Source: Camarhynchus parvulus
Lineage: Eukaryota > Chordata > Aves > Passeriformes > Thraupidae
Length of the DNA stretch: 64,000 bases
NCBI RefSeq assembly: GCF_901933205.1
Contig: NC_044590.1
Span: 7,455,501 to 7,519,500 of the forward strand
Direction of reading: 5' to 3'
Each line of letters starts with the position of its first letter. The first letter of the stretch is position 1. Under the pieces are notes generated by a model. That model did not search any database and was not told where the DNA came from. It was given only the letters and a program-made list of their open reading frames with translations. Below are positions 38,401 through 49,686 of the stretch, piece by piece. The position numbers and the translations under genes are program-made.

Positions 38401-41400
38401 ACCTGAGGGAGATACCAAGCACAAGGTTAGACTGTGAAAGGCTCACTCTTTTCATGCAGTGAAAGCTCCCTGAGAGCTGAAGGAAAAGTTTTCCTCACAG
38501 AAAGGGCTGTCAAGCACTGGAACAGGCTGCCCAGGAAGTGGAAGAGACACCACTCCTGGAAGTGCTAAAAAAATGTGTCCATGGCACTTGAGGATGTGGT
38601 TTAGTGGGGAACATGGTGGTAGTGCAGAGCTGATGGTTGGACTTGATAATTTTCGATGTCTTTTCCCAACCTTAATGATTCTGTGATTCTCAGCAATGAG
38701 TGAAATTCTCACTCCAGTGGGGTAAGTGGCTCTTTTATATCTCCAGCCCCTGCTCTGGTGAGCATCAGCCACAGCACTGGCCCTGAAGGGATGACTGAGG
38801 GTACAGGAGAATGCTGAAAATGAAGGCTGGAGATCTTTTTGTCTCCTGTCCTGGAGCTTTATTTGTGCTGATTTGGAGGGTTTTTTTTCTTTCTTTTCCA
38901 GCTTGCTCACCCTGTCAGTGAATGAGCTGGTGCTTCGCCAGTTGACAGCGACTCTGCCCGCTTTGGTACGGCTGAGGATCGTCCTCCTATCACAGCTGAG
39001 GCACAGAAATACTGGGAAAAACTGGTTAAATACCGGGAAATACTGGGAAAAAACTGGTTAAATACTGGGAAACACTGGGAAAAACTGGTTATGAGGCCAC
39101 AGCAAGATGCACTGCCTCTCTGTGCTGCTCTCCCACATCACTGCCATGGGCCACGGGGCTGGGGCGTCCACAGGGTGCTGCCTGTAGGGCGAGGCCTCAG
39201 ATGAAAACATTTCAGTGTGGTCCCACAGCTCCAGGGATGCTCCAGTGCCCCAAGCCTTTCACAGCACCCCAGCTGTGTTTATTGCCATGCAGCTTTTTCC
39301 CTGGTGGGGAAAGGAGGGCCTCTGGGCAGGGTGGTGGTGATGGTGGTGAGGGGGGTGAGCAGTCCCATGTGTGCTTTGTGTTGCAGCTCTGCCCCGTGGT
39401 GGATATCGTGATGAACCTTGTGAACATCCATCTCCTGAGCACTCTCAATGGTAAGTTGCTTGAGGAGGGTGAGGCACTGCTGCCCTGTGTTTCCCATGAT
39501 GGGAACAAGACCCATTTCCCACACCAAGTCCCTCAGTGCATCAGCAGAAGTCCAGCACTTCTGTACGGCTGTTGGTGAGCCTGGAACTCACACCCCAGCA
39601 TTCCAATGAACTGCTCCCACCTAAGCCCTCCTTATTCCATTTTTATGCATCACCTTTGGATTTTTCTTATTTTCTTTGATGCTCTTTTTGTGCTATATCC
39701 TAAAGGCAGATCCCATCAAGCTGAATTTGGGGATGTTCTGCTCTTTTGGAGCATCAGCAAGCACCCCTGAGCCCTGAATGCTTGGGCCTGTTTGGGTGTG
39801 GGGGCTGGTGGCCCTTGGGACCAGGGGAGGCTGTGTTGTTGCTGATTTCCCGGGGCTGTAACGATCCCTTTCCTGTGTGCAGCAGTGATCCCGGTCGGCA
39901 CAGCAGGAACAATCCACTACCAGCTGGCCAGCATCCCCTACACCTCTGGCAGGTTCCTTGGGCTGGATTTAGATGTAAGTTAATGCTGGGCAGCAGGACC
40001 CTGGGAGCCTGGCTGTGCATTCCTCATCCTATGGGAGCTGTAGAATCCCACGAGGAGCTGGGATTATGATTTGTCCTGGAAATTCAGCTCCAAAGTGCTT
40101 AGATCTTTATCCAAATCACCCCTAATTGATTGTGTGGGCTTTTCTTCTTGTGCTCTGCATGTCAACCTACCCTGAGTCTGCCCCAGGCTGTGTCTGTTGG
40201 ATGTAGCTGCTGGGATGAGCAGTTCTCCTTCTCATGGCATGAGCAATTCTCTTCGTTTCCCTTGCCCTGCAGACCTGTGTGTTGGTGCTTTTTGCCTTTG
40301 CTGTGCAGTCTCTGCGATGGGTGAATGCTGAACCAGGCTAATGGATGCATTTTTTATTTCTGTCTCACTGTGAGGGAAAAAAAACCCAAACAGCAGAAAG
40401 CAAGCTGCTTGCTTACAGGAGAGCTTAAAAAAGCAAGCAGCTGGACAGAAGCAAGTGGGGGAAAAAAACCCAGCAAAAAAAAGCAAACTACTTGCTAAAA
40501 AAACCAAGCAGCTGGACAGAAGCCAGTGGGACATGAGGTCTAAAGAGGAGCAGGGGCTGATAGCAAGCACTGCACTCTGTGAAACCCATGCTGCTGGACT
40601 AACTTTGGTGAAATGACTTCATTGGGAGGAGCCTTTGCCCCCAGCCCCCCCTGGACGGTCAGAACCAGTCTCCTTAGCAAAGAGTCGGTGTCAGTGTGGG
40701 TGTCTGTGCAGCTGGAGGGCGGCTGGGGCAGGTCTGGGATCACTGTGAGCAGCACCGTCACCCCTCGGTGCTTGGAGTGACACCTCAGGGACGGAGTGAA
40801 GCAGTGATTTGTGATGTGGACAGTGTGTTATTAGCCAATAATAGCATTTCTTATTAGCTAGTAATAAATTTTCTGGTGTTAGCTAATGGCACCTCAGTAA
40901 CGCAGGCTTGCCTTTGCCAGATCCTGCCATCTATGAAACAGAGCAACCTGCTCCGAGTCTGGTGCTTTCCTGAGGGATGTTCATCTGGCACTGCTGCACT
41001 CCTGTGAGATCTGACCATGCCTCGAGGCTTTGAGGGCTGATGCCTGTGTCACCTCTCTTTGCAGGGCGTGGTGAAGCAGGTGGGAGGCAGCACCATCCCC
41101 CACGACTCGTCCCCCTCTGCTTTGCCTCCTCTGATGGACCGGCTCCTGCTCTTGGTGATGCGCCAGAGCTTCCTCAATGCAGTCCTGTCCCTCCTGCTCC
41201 AGCTGCCCCCACAGACCTTCCCCTGCACGCCAGACGTGGTGAGTACAGCAGGACTGTGTTTCATGCTGGAGCGAGTGACAAGGGACAGGTAACAGCACCA
41301 GGGAGGGCTGTTCGTGCCTGTCCCTGGCTGTGTGCATTGTGTGTGTGCTGACCCCAGCACTGCCTCCCTCCTGCCCTTCTCAGAGAGCTGCAATAGCACC

Positions 41401-44400
41401 TGCACTGCCCAGCTGTGCTCTTGTCTGCCGGGACACCCCTGGGGACACCGGTGGAGAGCATTGTGCACTGCCTGTGCCATGCACTCCTGCAGGCTGTCAG
41501 CCTTTCAAGGAGTCTGCAAAGCGCCACAGAGAAAAGACATTGCACGTCTGCAGTGCCATTCCCTGGCTGGTTGCATTTCCCGTGCCTCTGATCTCTACTT
41601 CCCATGGGAAGTGTTGGGGTCTATGCATGGCAGGTGTTGAAAGCCTCTGGGGGACATCACCTTCCACCTTAACAACCAACAGGAGTCACCCAGGCAGCAG
41701 TGGAGAGAGTGGGGGGCTCAGGTAGCCGTGGGATGGGGTGGCCCAGCAGGATGGGTGTTGCTGGGTGATGGGTTGTTGATGGGTGTTGTTGTTTTCTGTC
41801 CCCTCAGTTCTCCGGTGCCAGCCGCCTGCGCGAGGCCGTGCGGACCATCGCTCCTGCTGGGGTGAGCAACTTGGTCTGGCTCAGGGGTTTGTGTAAAGCT
41901 CTCCAGGATGCACCTGGCTGTGCCATCATGCCCCTGCCAAAGGTTCCCAGCCTTCTGCTCCCCTCCTCTTGCACCTGAGCCTGTCCTGCTGCCCGACCAG
42001 CTGATGGGAGTGGCAGAAGGGACTGGGGCTTTGCACAGCCCTGCCCAGTACCCCTGTGTGCCATTGTCTGTTCCAGCCTTCTGCTCCCTGAACAGGGAAA
42101 GCCTTCTCCCAGCCTGTAGCCATTGACATGGAAAGCTGATAAATATCTCCTGCTTCCTGTGTATCCCATCTCTTGGGCATCCTCTGACACCCACAGCCTT
42201 GCTTTCCTCATCCCTTCTGCCCTCAGCATGGAGAGCTGATCCATGCTGCTGGACCTGTAATTTGGCTTGTCCAGGGTGTGTGTGACCTTGGGGAGGCCCT
42301 GTGGAGCCATGGGGCTGTGGGAGTCTGCTCAAGGACTGCCAGTCCCCTGGCTGGCTGGTGTGTGGGGTGCCAGCAGCCACCTCCATGCGTCCCCAATTCC
42401 CACAGTGCTCTGCCTGCAGTGGGACCAGTCCTCTGAGCATCAAGCTGGTGTTGAGAGGGAACCCGCTCATCCTCTTGGAAGAAAACAAAGCCAGTGTCAA
42501 ACTTTCAGTCCTGATTCAGCTCTTCAGTAACCACTTAGATGGATCCATCCTCAACTTCCTGCTGCTGAAGGCTGTAAGTGTGGATGGAGCTGCCTCGGAG
42601 GGGTGCAGCGTGCAGCCAGCTGGGTGAGAGGCGGCTGGGATGGGGATGTTTCCATCTGCTGATGCTCTCCCTCCCTGCCTGCAGGACCTTGCTCTAAACG
42701 TCCGTGTGTCCATTGTTGGGGGCAGGCTGATGCTGCAGCTGGCCTTGGGCAGGTGAGCTGTCCCCTCACACAGGTGGGGACATTCTCTGTGCTGCAATGT
42801 TAGCTCTGGGGCTCCTGCCTTGAAATGTTTTCCATGTCTGTAAATCAGACATTTCATCTGAATGTGAGAATTTCATACCTGACTGATGGCATAAGGTGGA
42901 TAGGGTAGTTCAGGAAGGATTGCAGCAGTTGGAAAGTTTTAAGAGGCTGGAGGAAAAGTGTGTCAGTTTTATAACAAGGAGGAATGAGGTAACCTGAATA
43001 ATTGTAAGACTGTCAGCTTGACTTTGATCCTGGGCAGTGGTTCCAAATGCCTGATATTGGACATGAATGATAAAGCAGTAAAGGAAAGTGCTGTCATTAA
43101 TGCCAGTCAAGGCATGATTAAAGATTGGAGAGCATTCCTTATAGCGGGAGGTTTGAGGATTTGCGGCCATTTAGCTTGTCAAAGAGCTGGATTTAGAAGC
43201 AAAATTGGCATAGCTTGTATGCAGCGATATAGGGAATAGAAATGCGTCAAAAGGCTTTTAATTCAATAGACAAGGGTATAACAAGATTCAATAGAAGTAG
43301 AAAAGAGGAATTCAAAGTGGAAATAAAGCATCCATTTTAGGTATGGGTAGTTGTGTGATTGCAGTGATAGATGAGGAGCTGTAGCAAATTCACCCGACTG
43401 TGTTCTTTTACATAGAGTCACAGAATGGTTTGGGTTGGAAGGGATCTTAAAGATCATCCAGCTCCAACCCCCCTGCCACGGGGTTCCAGCAGCTCTGCTC
43501 CCAGCTGGCCAGGAGCTGTCTCCTTCCTGAAAGTGGAGGGAGGGAGAGGGAAGGCGCAGCCAGGAGCTGTGTGTGCCCTGCTGCAGTGCTGCATCATTGA
43601 CAAATTAAAATGAGGTTAAGCTTTTATTTTCCTATTTTCTTTTCTCTCTTGCAAGCGTGCCAGCCCCTGTTTTTCGTGTCACAATGCAGGTGTCCCTCTG
43701 TGGGTCTCTGCTCTGAGTATGCTTGGATATGGCTGGGTCTGGCTGTGAGCTCTGGCCGGTGCCTTGTGTCTGACCTGCTGTTTGCTCTCCTTTCCCCACA
43801 GCACTTCCCTCTCCTTGGAGTCTTCTGATGTTGGCATCAGTAATGTAAGTCTCTAACACTAGTCTGGGCTTTACTGGGCAGGAAGAGCAGCCAAGCATGA
43901 TGCCCTGTGGCTCTTGGGGAGGGAGGGAGCCAGGCAGTGGCTGTGGATGCTGTGATGGATTGCCCCTGCTGATGGTCAGAGCTGTTAGCTGCTCTCTGGT
44001 GTAGGTTGTAGCAATTCCTCTGTTGCTGGGGTTTCTTTTTCCCTTCTGCCTTTTCTAATAAAGAAAATGTAAAGCTGAAATCTGTTTGTTTATTCACCTC
44101 TGCTTGGGCAAAGCTCACACTGAGCTGCAGCAGAAGTGTCACGAGGCAGAAGTTTTTCTAAAGGAAGGGCTGAATACAAATTGAAGAAGAAAAGTAGATT
44201 CACTTCAAAGAGAAGAGGGACTGTTCTTTTGCTGTGGCAGTGGGCAGTGGTTTGCAGTCCCAAGGGTTCTGCTTGCTGCTGGCACGGGCCAGGCAGTGCT
44301 GCTCACGTGGCTGTTCCTTCTCTGATTCAGATCTCCACCCTGAAGCCCCACTGCAGCAGTTTGCTTGAGGAAATATTCGTGCCTGCCATCAATGGTGAGG

Positions 44401-44476
44401 TGACCTGGATGGCTGTAATGCTGGGAGCACTTCAGTTCTGGGAGAGGAGGGAAGAGGGAGCTCTGTGTGTGTGTGT

Positions 44477-44545
<69 letters not shown>

Positions 44546-45452
44546 TGGGTGGGTGGGTGGATGGTTTGGAAGATGTACAAGGAGTGCTGGAGCCATTAAA
44601 ACCCTGAAATCCCAATTTTGAGGATGTAGTTAAAAGTCCAGCCTTACATTTACACCATCCCACCCCAGCATCAGTCCTGGCAGCAGTCAGTGATGGAGAA
44701 GTAAGGAAAGCCAAGCACACAGCGATGCCCTGAGAAGCTCTGCTCCCTGTGCCCTCACTGGAGCAGCTCTGTGGTGGGCTGAGGACCTGTCTGTCCCCTG
44801 CAGGTGCCCTGAGCATGGGGATCCCTCTGCCCAAGGTGCTGCGCATTCCCCTGGTGAATGTGGATTTTCAGATAAAAGCGGTGAGTGCTCCGATGGCTGC
44901 TCCCTCCTGTGAGGCTCCAGGGCTGGTCACAGGACCCTGCCAGTGCTGGCTCTGTGTACAAGGGCTGTAGAACTCAATCCCTGAAAGACTGAAAGGGCTG
45001 CTCTGTCTGATCTCCCTGGTCAGGGAATGTTCCTGAGGATGTGATGCCCACACAAGGTGTGGACCCAGCTGCACCATGAGCAGTGCTCAGGCACTGGGGC
45101 AGGTCCCAGTTCCCTGCCCAGGCCCTCTTTTCTTTCTGAAGAACTCAGTGGGAGCAGCTGTGATGTGGATCCAGGCATTCAGGCAAGCCCTCTGCAGTGG
45201 CACCATTCAAGGAATCCTGAATTGCCCCAAGTTCCAGCCCTGTTCACCCTGGAGGGGTCCTGGAGGAGCCAGGCTATTCCCCAACACCTCCCAAAGAGTT
45301 CTGTGCCCTCCTTATTGCAAACTGGACATGAGGACTTCTGCAGGAGGGTTCTGTCTTTGCTGTGTGTTGTGAACCAACGTCCCTTGATGGGAGATAATGT
45401 GTTTGTGTTTCTCTCTGCTCTCCTCCAGGGCCTGATCGTGTTTCTGGTGTGA
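35437..45452 (+). CDS. BPI-fold family B protein (BPIFB3/BPIFB4-like), 15 coding exons
   Basis: Secreted lipid-binding protein of the BPI/LBP/PLUNC family, 456 residues from 15 coding exons: 35437-35548, 36316-36421, 36854-36958, 37182-37337, 38902-38965, 39387-39450, 39883-39974, 41065-41238, 41808-41861, 42406-42573, 42685-42752, 43802-43844, 44331-44394, 44804-44880, 45429-45452. All junctions are GT-AG and the phase holds throughout. Residues 1 to about 20 form a signal peptide (hydrophobic FGIIFFCGLL). The N-terminal domain has the family's VPRLSVVLLPGIGVQL strand, a VEVNITA glycosylation sequon, and the conserved cysteine pair (TEDC in exon 4, LLCP at exon 6). The C-terminal domain ends with GIPLPKVLRI, closest to mammalian BPIFB3 as I remember it. 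A short hydrophobic tail and TGA follow. Exact orthology (BPIFB2, 3 or 4) is unresolved. The gene lies tail to tail with TENP. Confidence 0.9.
38460..38700 (+). mobile_element. CR1 LINE 3' end in BPIFB intron 4
   Basis: Typical CR1 phrases appear: 'cacagaaagggctgtcaag', 'cactggaacaggctgcccag', 'gatggttggacttgataat' and 'cttttcccaacctta', ending in gattctgtgattct. It lies in the sense direction about 200 bp before exon 5. Confidence 0.8.
39008..39093 (+). repeat. 32-bp minisatellite in BPIFB intron 5
   Basis: About two and a half units of 31-32 bp are each built from 'actgggaaaaactggttaaa' followed by 'tactgggaaa'. The array starts about 40 bp after the exon 5 donor. It is non-coding. Confidence 0.8.
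40378..40532 (+). repeat. local A-rich duplication in BPIFB intron 7
   Basis: Two copies of 'aagcagctggacagaagc' (about 40434 and 40506) are embedded in A-rich sequence with repeated agcaagc words. The pattern indicates a roughly 70-bp tandem duplication followed by drift. Confidence 0.6.
42890..43290 (+). mobile_element. old degenerate LINE-like repeat in BPIFB intron 11
   Basis: Phrases such as 'ctgtcagcttgactttgatc' followed by 'ctgggca', and later 'gtcattaatgccagtcaagg', resemble an internal portion of old CR1-type LINEs. Base composition is more AT-rich than the flanks. The family cannot be fixed without a search. Confidence 0.4.
43412..43485 (-). mobile_element. CR1 LINE 3' terminus in BPIFB intron 11
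   Basis: The plus strand reads 'agagtcacagaatggtttgg', then gttggaagggatcttaaagatcat in near-consensus form. This is the reverse complement of the CR1 3' end. The high match suggests a younger copy than the others. Confidence 0.85.
44464..44562 (+). repeat. (GT)n microsatellite with (GGGT)n tail in BPIFB intron 13
   Basis: About 80 bp of GT repeats, interrupted by one CT, are followed by four GGGT-type units. The tract starts 70 bp downstream of the exon 13 donor. Long GT tracts can form Z-DNA and be length-variable. The large chance frames on both strands here encode only the repeat. Confidence 0.95.
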
Positions 45453-45890
45453 GCTGTGCAGCCAGAGGCATGGAGAGCACTGTGGGGGCAGAGAGAGGAA
45501 AAGAGCAACAAGAATGGAATGCCAGGATCAGCATTATCTGCTTTTTTTTACTAAACTTGTTCAAGATTCTTGATAATATTTAAGATATTTTAAAGTGAAA
45601 TGGCTTGTGTGAGTACAGTTTGACACTGGAAACCTGACTGGCAGCTCTGTGTGCAAACATTTATTTAGAGAAGCTGGTGTGATTTTGGGGTCACAGCCAC
45701 TGCAGGGGAATTGGGAAATTTGTTCTGAGGTAAAATTTTTCCTGATAGAATGGAAAAGTGAATTTGTTGCATGTGGCTTCTGAAGTGAATCTCCCCATCC
45801 TTGTCCAGGGGGATGTGAAGCGCTGAGTGGGAGCTCAGCATACATTTGTCATGTAACTCTTTTAATAAATGTTCCTACATTTTTAGTGCT
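45453..45890 (+). other. 3' UTR of the BPIFB gene with poly(A) signal
   Basis: After the TGA at 45450-45452, an AATAAA at 45864-45869 is followed by a T-rich stretch, so cleavage near 45885 is likely. The last half of this UTR belongs to the duplicated segment described separately. Confidence 0.6.
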
Positions 45891-45916
45891 TGGAATGAGG
45901 TTCTGGTTTCTGATGC
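45654..45916 (+). repeat. direct repeat, copy 1 (BPIFB 3' UTR and downstream)
   Basis: This 263-bp segment recurs at 51057-51336 in the same orientation with only a handful of substitutions. Copy 1 spans the likely poly(A) signal of the BPIFB gene and runs about 30 bp beyond the predicted cleavage site. Confidence 0.9.
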
Positions 45917-48900
45917 TTCTCAGGGTGAGCTTCTGTCCTGCCTCCACTCTGGGATCTTGCTCCTTTGTGACAATCAATATTTTGAATTTGGGTTTGAAGA
46001 GTCTTCCCACTTTAACTGCCTGAGAAAAAAAATTGAACTTTCAGTGGCTCCTCCTGGCCTGATAACCTGCTGACCAAATGCTAATCCACAAGCAGAAATC
46101 AAAATTAAATCGAATTTCCAAAGGTCATGAAGCATTTCCTAATAGAATCTGGAGGGGAAAACTTCCTTACCAGAGGACTAAGAGGTCTGACAGCCCTGGA
46201 GAACACCCATGTGCCTGCCAGAGCCACATCTGCTTAGGCTGATGTCACAGCCTGTTGGTCTCTGCACGTCACAGTGACAAGAATCTCAGCATTTTGGATT
46301 TTGAAAAGCCCAAATTATCCTGTGTTAAAAAAAATTACAAATCTCAGGTTTTAAATGGCCTCTCCAACACCAGTTTTTTGCCAGCACTGGATGATATTAC
46401 AAGTGTGTGAGTTACTCCTTGTGTCCCCAGAGGCTGTGGCAGTCTGGCACTGAGCAGGTGAGGGATGGGGCAAATTCCACCCTGCATTTCTGCCTGAAGG
46501 TAGGAACAGCTCAGTACCTGTGCGGCCAACCCTGTCCTGCTGCATGAGCTCCCAGCATCGCTGTGAGATGCTGCAGAGGGATCACTGAACACGGCAGAGG
46601 AGGTGCTGGACCCTTTGGGGGTCCCTCTTTGTGTGAACTGGCCAGTGCTCTCCTGAGCTGTGCCAAACACAAACCTGGTGTCACACACTGTCACCACGTG
46701 GCTGGCCTGCCTTGTGTCCAGCAGAAAGGCTTTGGGTGGGTTGAAGACCACGCTGACATTGAAGATGAGTGTCCTGGGGAGTATAAACAGCTCTTTTGGT
46801 TCCCAGCATGGTGCAGGCTGATGCGGCCTGTGGTGCTGTGCTCCCCAGGGACTGCTCAGCTGCTGGTGACACAAGCCTTGTCCTGTCCCTGGGCAGAAGT
46901 GGTGCTCCTGTGTGGTGACACTGAAGCCCTGGGCTGGGTACCGCCCCATCACCAGCTGAACCCCTGTGGGGTGAGGTGCCAACAAGAGCGAAGGCTGTGG
47001 AGCTTTGGAACCCGCTCAGGAGCCAGGAGCAGGGAGCTCAGATCCCTTTGCTCATGCTCTCTGACAGCAGCACGCCCTTGGAGCTGGCAGGGCAGGCTCT
47101 GGGCTCTGTGGGACCCTGTTACCTGGAGGATGGGATGAGTGACAACCCCCCAGCAACCTGTGCTGGCACCTGCTTTGTGCCACTTCAGAGCTCCTGCACT
47201 GCTGGGACTCGGGGTCTCCATCCATCCTTTTTGCCCACAGGTGGCAGAACAGGCTGTGTTGATACAAGGTTTTGTTCTGGCTCCTGAGCAAACACCTTCT
47301 GGACAGTGAGTAAAGTTTAGGGCCCCTTTTCATGCCCGTTTGGCCATCACTTCTGTGTGTACTCTGCTCTGCTGGGAGGCATTCATTTCTCTGGCACATT
47401 ACAGAGGGCTCTGTGATCTGGCACTGTCCCAGGCCTCTGCTTGTCTTGAGAAAGAAAACAGCGTGGCAAGAGCGTGTGATGGGAGCTTGCTGCTGCATGG
47501 AGAGCTGGCACAGCAAGCCCAGGGCCACAGAGGAGTGGAAAAGTCATCTTGTGCCCCTGGAAAAGGCTTTTCCTCTTGAGCTCTGGCCTCCATCATGCTG
47601 CTCATCACATGGGACTGAGGGGGAAGCAGCAGAGGAGCCTTTTCCAAAGGGAAAGGCAGCATCTTCTCAATGGTACTTGTCACTTCTGCAACTTGAACAT
47701 CTAATGCTCTGAATTTATAGCAGCTTCAGGAGTATAAGCAGAGCAGGAAACTGCAATCCAGAACCCTTAACAGCTGGGGTAATCCTGTTCAGGAAAGTTT
47801 TTTTAACCCTGGAACCTTGACAGGCTGGGAAATCTTTTGCTGGGTGAGCAGCAGGAGGGGCTGCCAAGGACTGGCTGTGCTGCTGCTGGCTTGGGGGTTT
47901 GTTGGAGCTCTCTGGCTCCTGCTCCAGCAATGCCCCTGGCAAAACGTCATCCCTCTGCTGTTTTCTGGGGGCTGGAGAAGGGGCTTGTTCCCCCTGCTCT
48001 GGGGTTTGAACCATCTGGCTGGTGCTTGCTGCTCCATGTGCCAGTAGTGAGGGAAGCTGGGGGTCACCAGGCAGCTCTTCCTGCAGGACTGCCCAGGAAA
48101 GTGATGGATTCCGTGTTTGCCAAGGGGGCTAATGCAAATAATTCTTTCAGCATTCCTTTTCCCTGGCTGTGCTGGGGGTCTCAGTAAATGGAGGGAGCAG
48201 CAGATGACCCTCATTCTCCAGCATGAGACTCTAAGCTGTGGCTATTCCCAGGTGGGGCTGAGAGTTGTGGGTGCAGCTCCTGAGACTCCAGCCCTGCACT
48301 GGAGAGGCAGAGTCATGCAGTGAAGCTTGGAGCCAGAATATTCCCTGCCAAAGAAGTGCATCTTTTCTCTATTGTAGCTTATTCCTTTTGGGAAACTGGT
48401 TTAACATCTATTAGTCAAAGAATAATGGTTGCAGCTCTACCAGGAAGCTTTTCTTGGGAGCTGTTTCTGCTATGCCCAACCTCAGGCATTAACATCATTA
48501 GTCAGGTCCCCACTCCGGGCACATAAACCTTCAGGGTTCTTTACTCCTTGCAGTAAATCAACTTGGCTTGTTTTGTTTGCTTTTCCTATTTCTGAGCCTT
48601 TGAAATGGAAGGATTTGAAGTGTTTTTCAGCAGCTTCAGAGGCTAGAAATGATGGGTATAGTTGTAGCAGTGAAAGCAGATGTAGATATAATTAATAAGG
48701 TTTTGTGGTTATGAGAAGCATCACCATGGGAGAGCTGAGGTGGGAGCTGCGTGATCAGGGATGAGGATTCTCTTCCTGGGCTGCATGGTCAGGGACAAGG
48801 ATTCTCCTCCTGGGCATCAGCACAGCCTCATGTTCTCCCTGTCTGGGGGAGATGCCAACAGCACCCAGTGACTGAGTGACTGGGGCAGCTTTCGAAGCTC

Positions 48901-49430
48901 TGTTACCACCCACCCTCCCCTTTTGGATGCCTGTGTCTGCCGTGCGTGTCTTTTCCTCCCTTTATGTTCCTGAACAACCTGGAGATGTGTTTGGTCAGTA
49001 GGAAAGAGCATCCCAATGCCAGCAAGCACGGCGCCGGCGCAGTCCGATGCTGGCAGTCACCTCTCATTCAGCATCTTCTCTGTGATGAGCTTTCTCAGAA
49101 GCAAAGTGTTGAAAATATAACTGCCTTCAGGTCTAAAATTAGAAACCATTCTGCAGACTGATTTCCTCCCCCTCCTCTTCTTTCTGACCCAGGAAACTCA
49201 CCAGCTGTAATGTTCCCATAGTAACACGAGACACGGAGGAAAAGCAGATGAAAGATCTCTCCTTGTAGGGACTATGTTGTTCTGCAGCTGAGAGGCACGA
49301 GTCTGCTTTGCATCCTTGTAAATGAGTGGGATTAATTAAATGTAGGGTCTGGACATGATGGGCAAAAATTGTCTGTTTATAGGTGCAAATTGTTGAGGGG
49401 GGAAAAATGTCAGTAGTCACACCAACAAAT
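45917..49430. other. intergenic interval between the tails of the BPIFB gene and TENP
   Basis: I see no exon here with coherent splice sites or family similarity. Overlapping open frames at 46344-46985 (minus, 213 codons) and 46563-47138 (plus, 191 codons) are unexplained but match nothing I recognise. No LTR or clear CR1 is visible. Confidence 0.5.
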
Positions 49431-49449
49431 GCAGAATTAAAGAGAAATG

Positions 49450-49455
49450 TTTAAT
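49450..49455 (-). other. TENP: TENP poly(A) signal (ATTAAA)
   Basis: On the minus strand ATTAAA lies about 230 bases after the TENP stop codon and is the first plausible poly(A) hexamer downstream. It implies a 3' UTR of about 250 bases ending near 49430. Confidence 0.5.
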
Positions 49456-49686
49456 TAAAGCATGGAACGTTGTTACAATCCATTCTCTGTGCAACAAAAC
49501 TACCAGGAGCCAGGCTGGAAGACAAAGCTGCTAGTCCAACACCATTATTATCCAGAATATAAAACCATGATGTTTTAGTAAGTCAAGAAAGAAGATTTTC
49601 AACATTTCAAGCAGTGGCAAACCACGGAGCACGATGTGAGAGTCAACGGAATGATTCTGCCACTGTTCCACTCCAGACACTGGACT

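Noticed and set aside
41718..42500. 260-codon minus-strand open frame
   Set aside because: It is antisense to BPIFB exons 9 and 10 and their intron, has no family similarity and contradicts the well-supported plus-strand exons.
44136..44846. Long frames on both strands encoding Cys-Val and Thr-His repeats
   Set aside because: They are translations of the GT/CA microsatellite plus neighbouring intron sequence.
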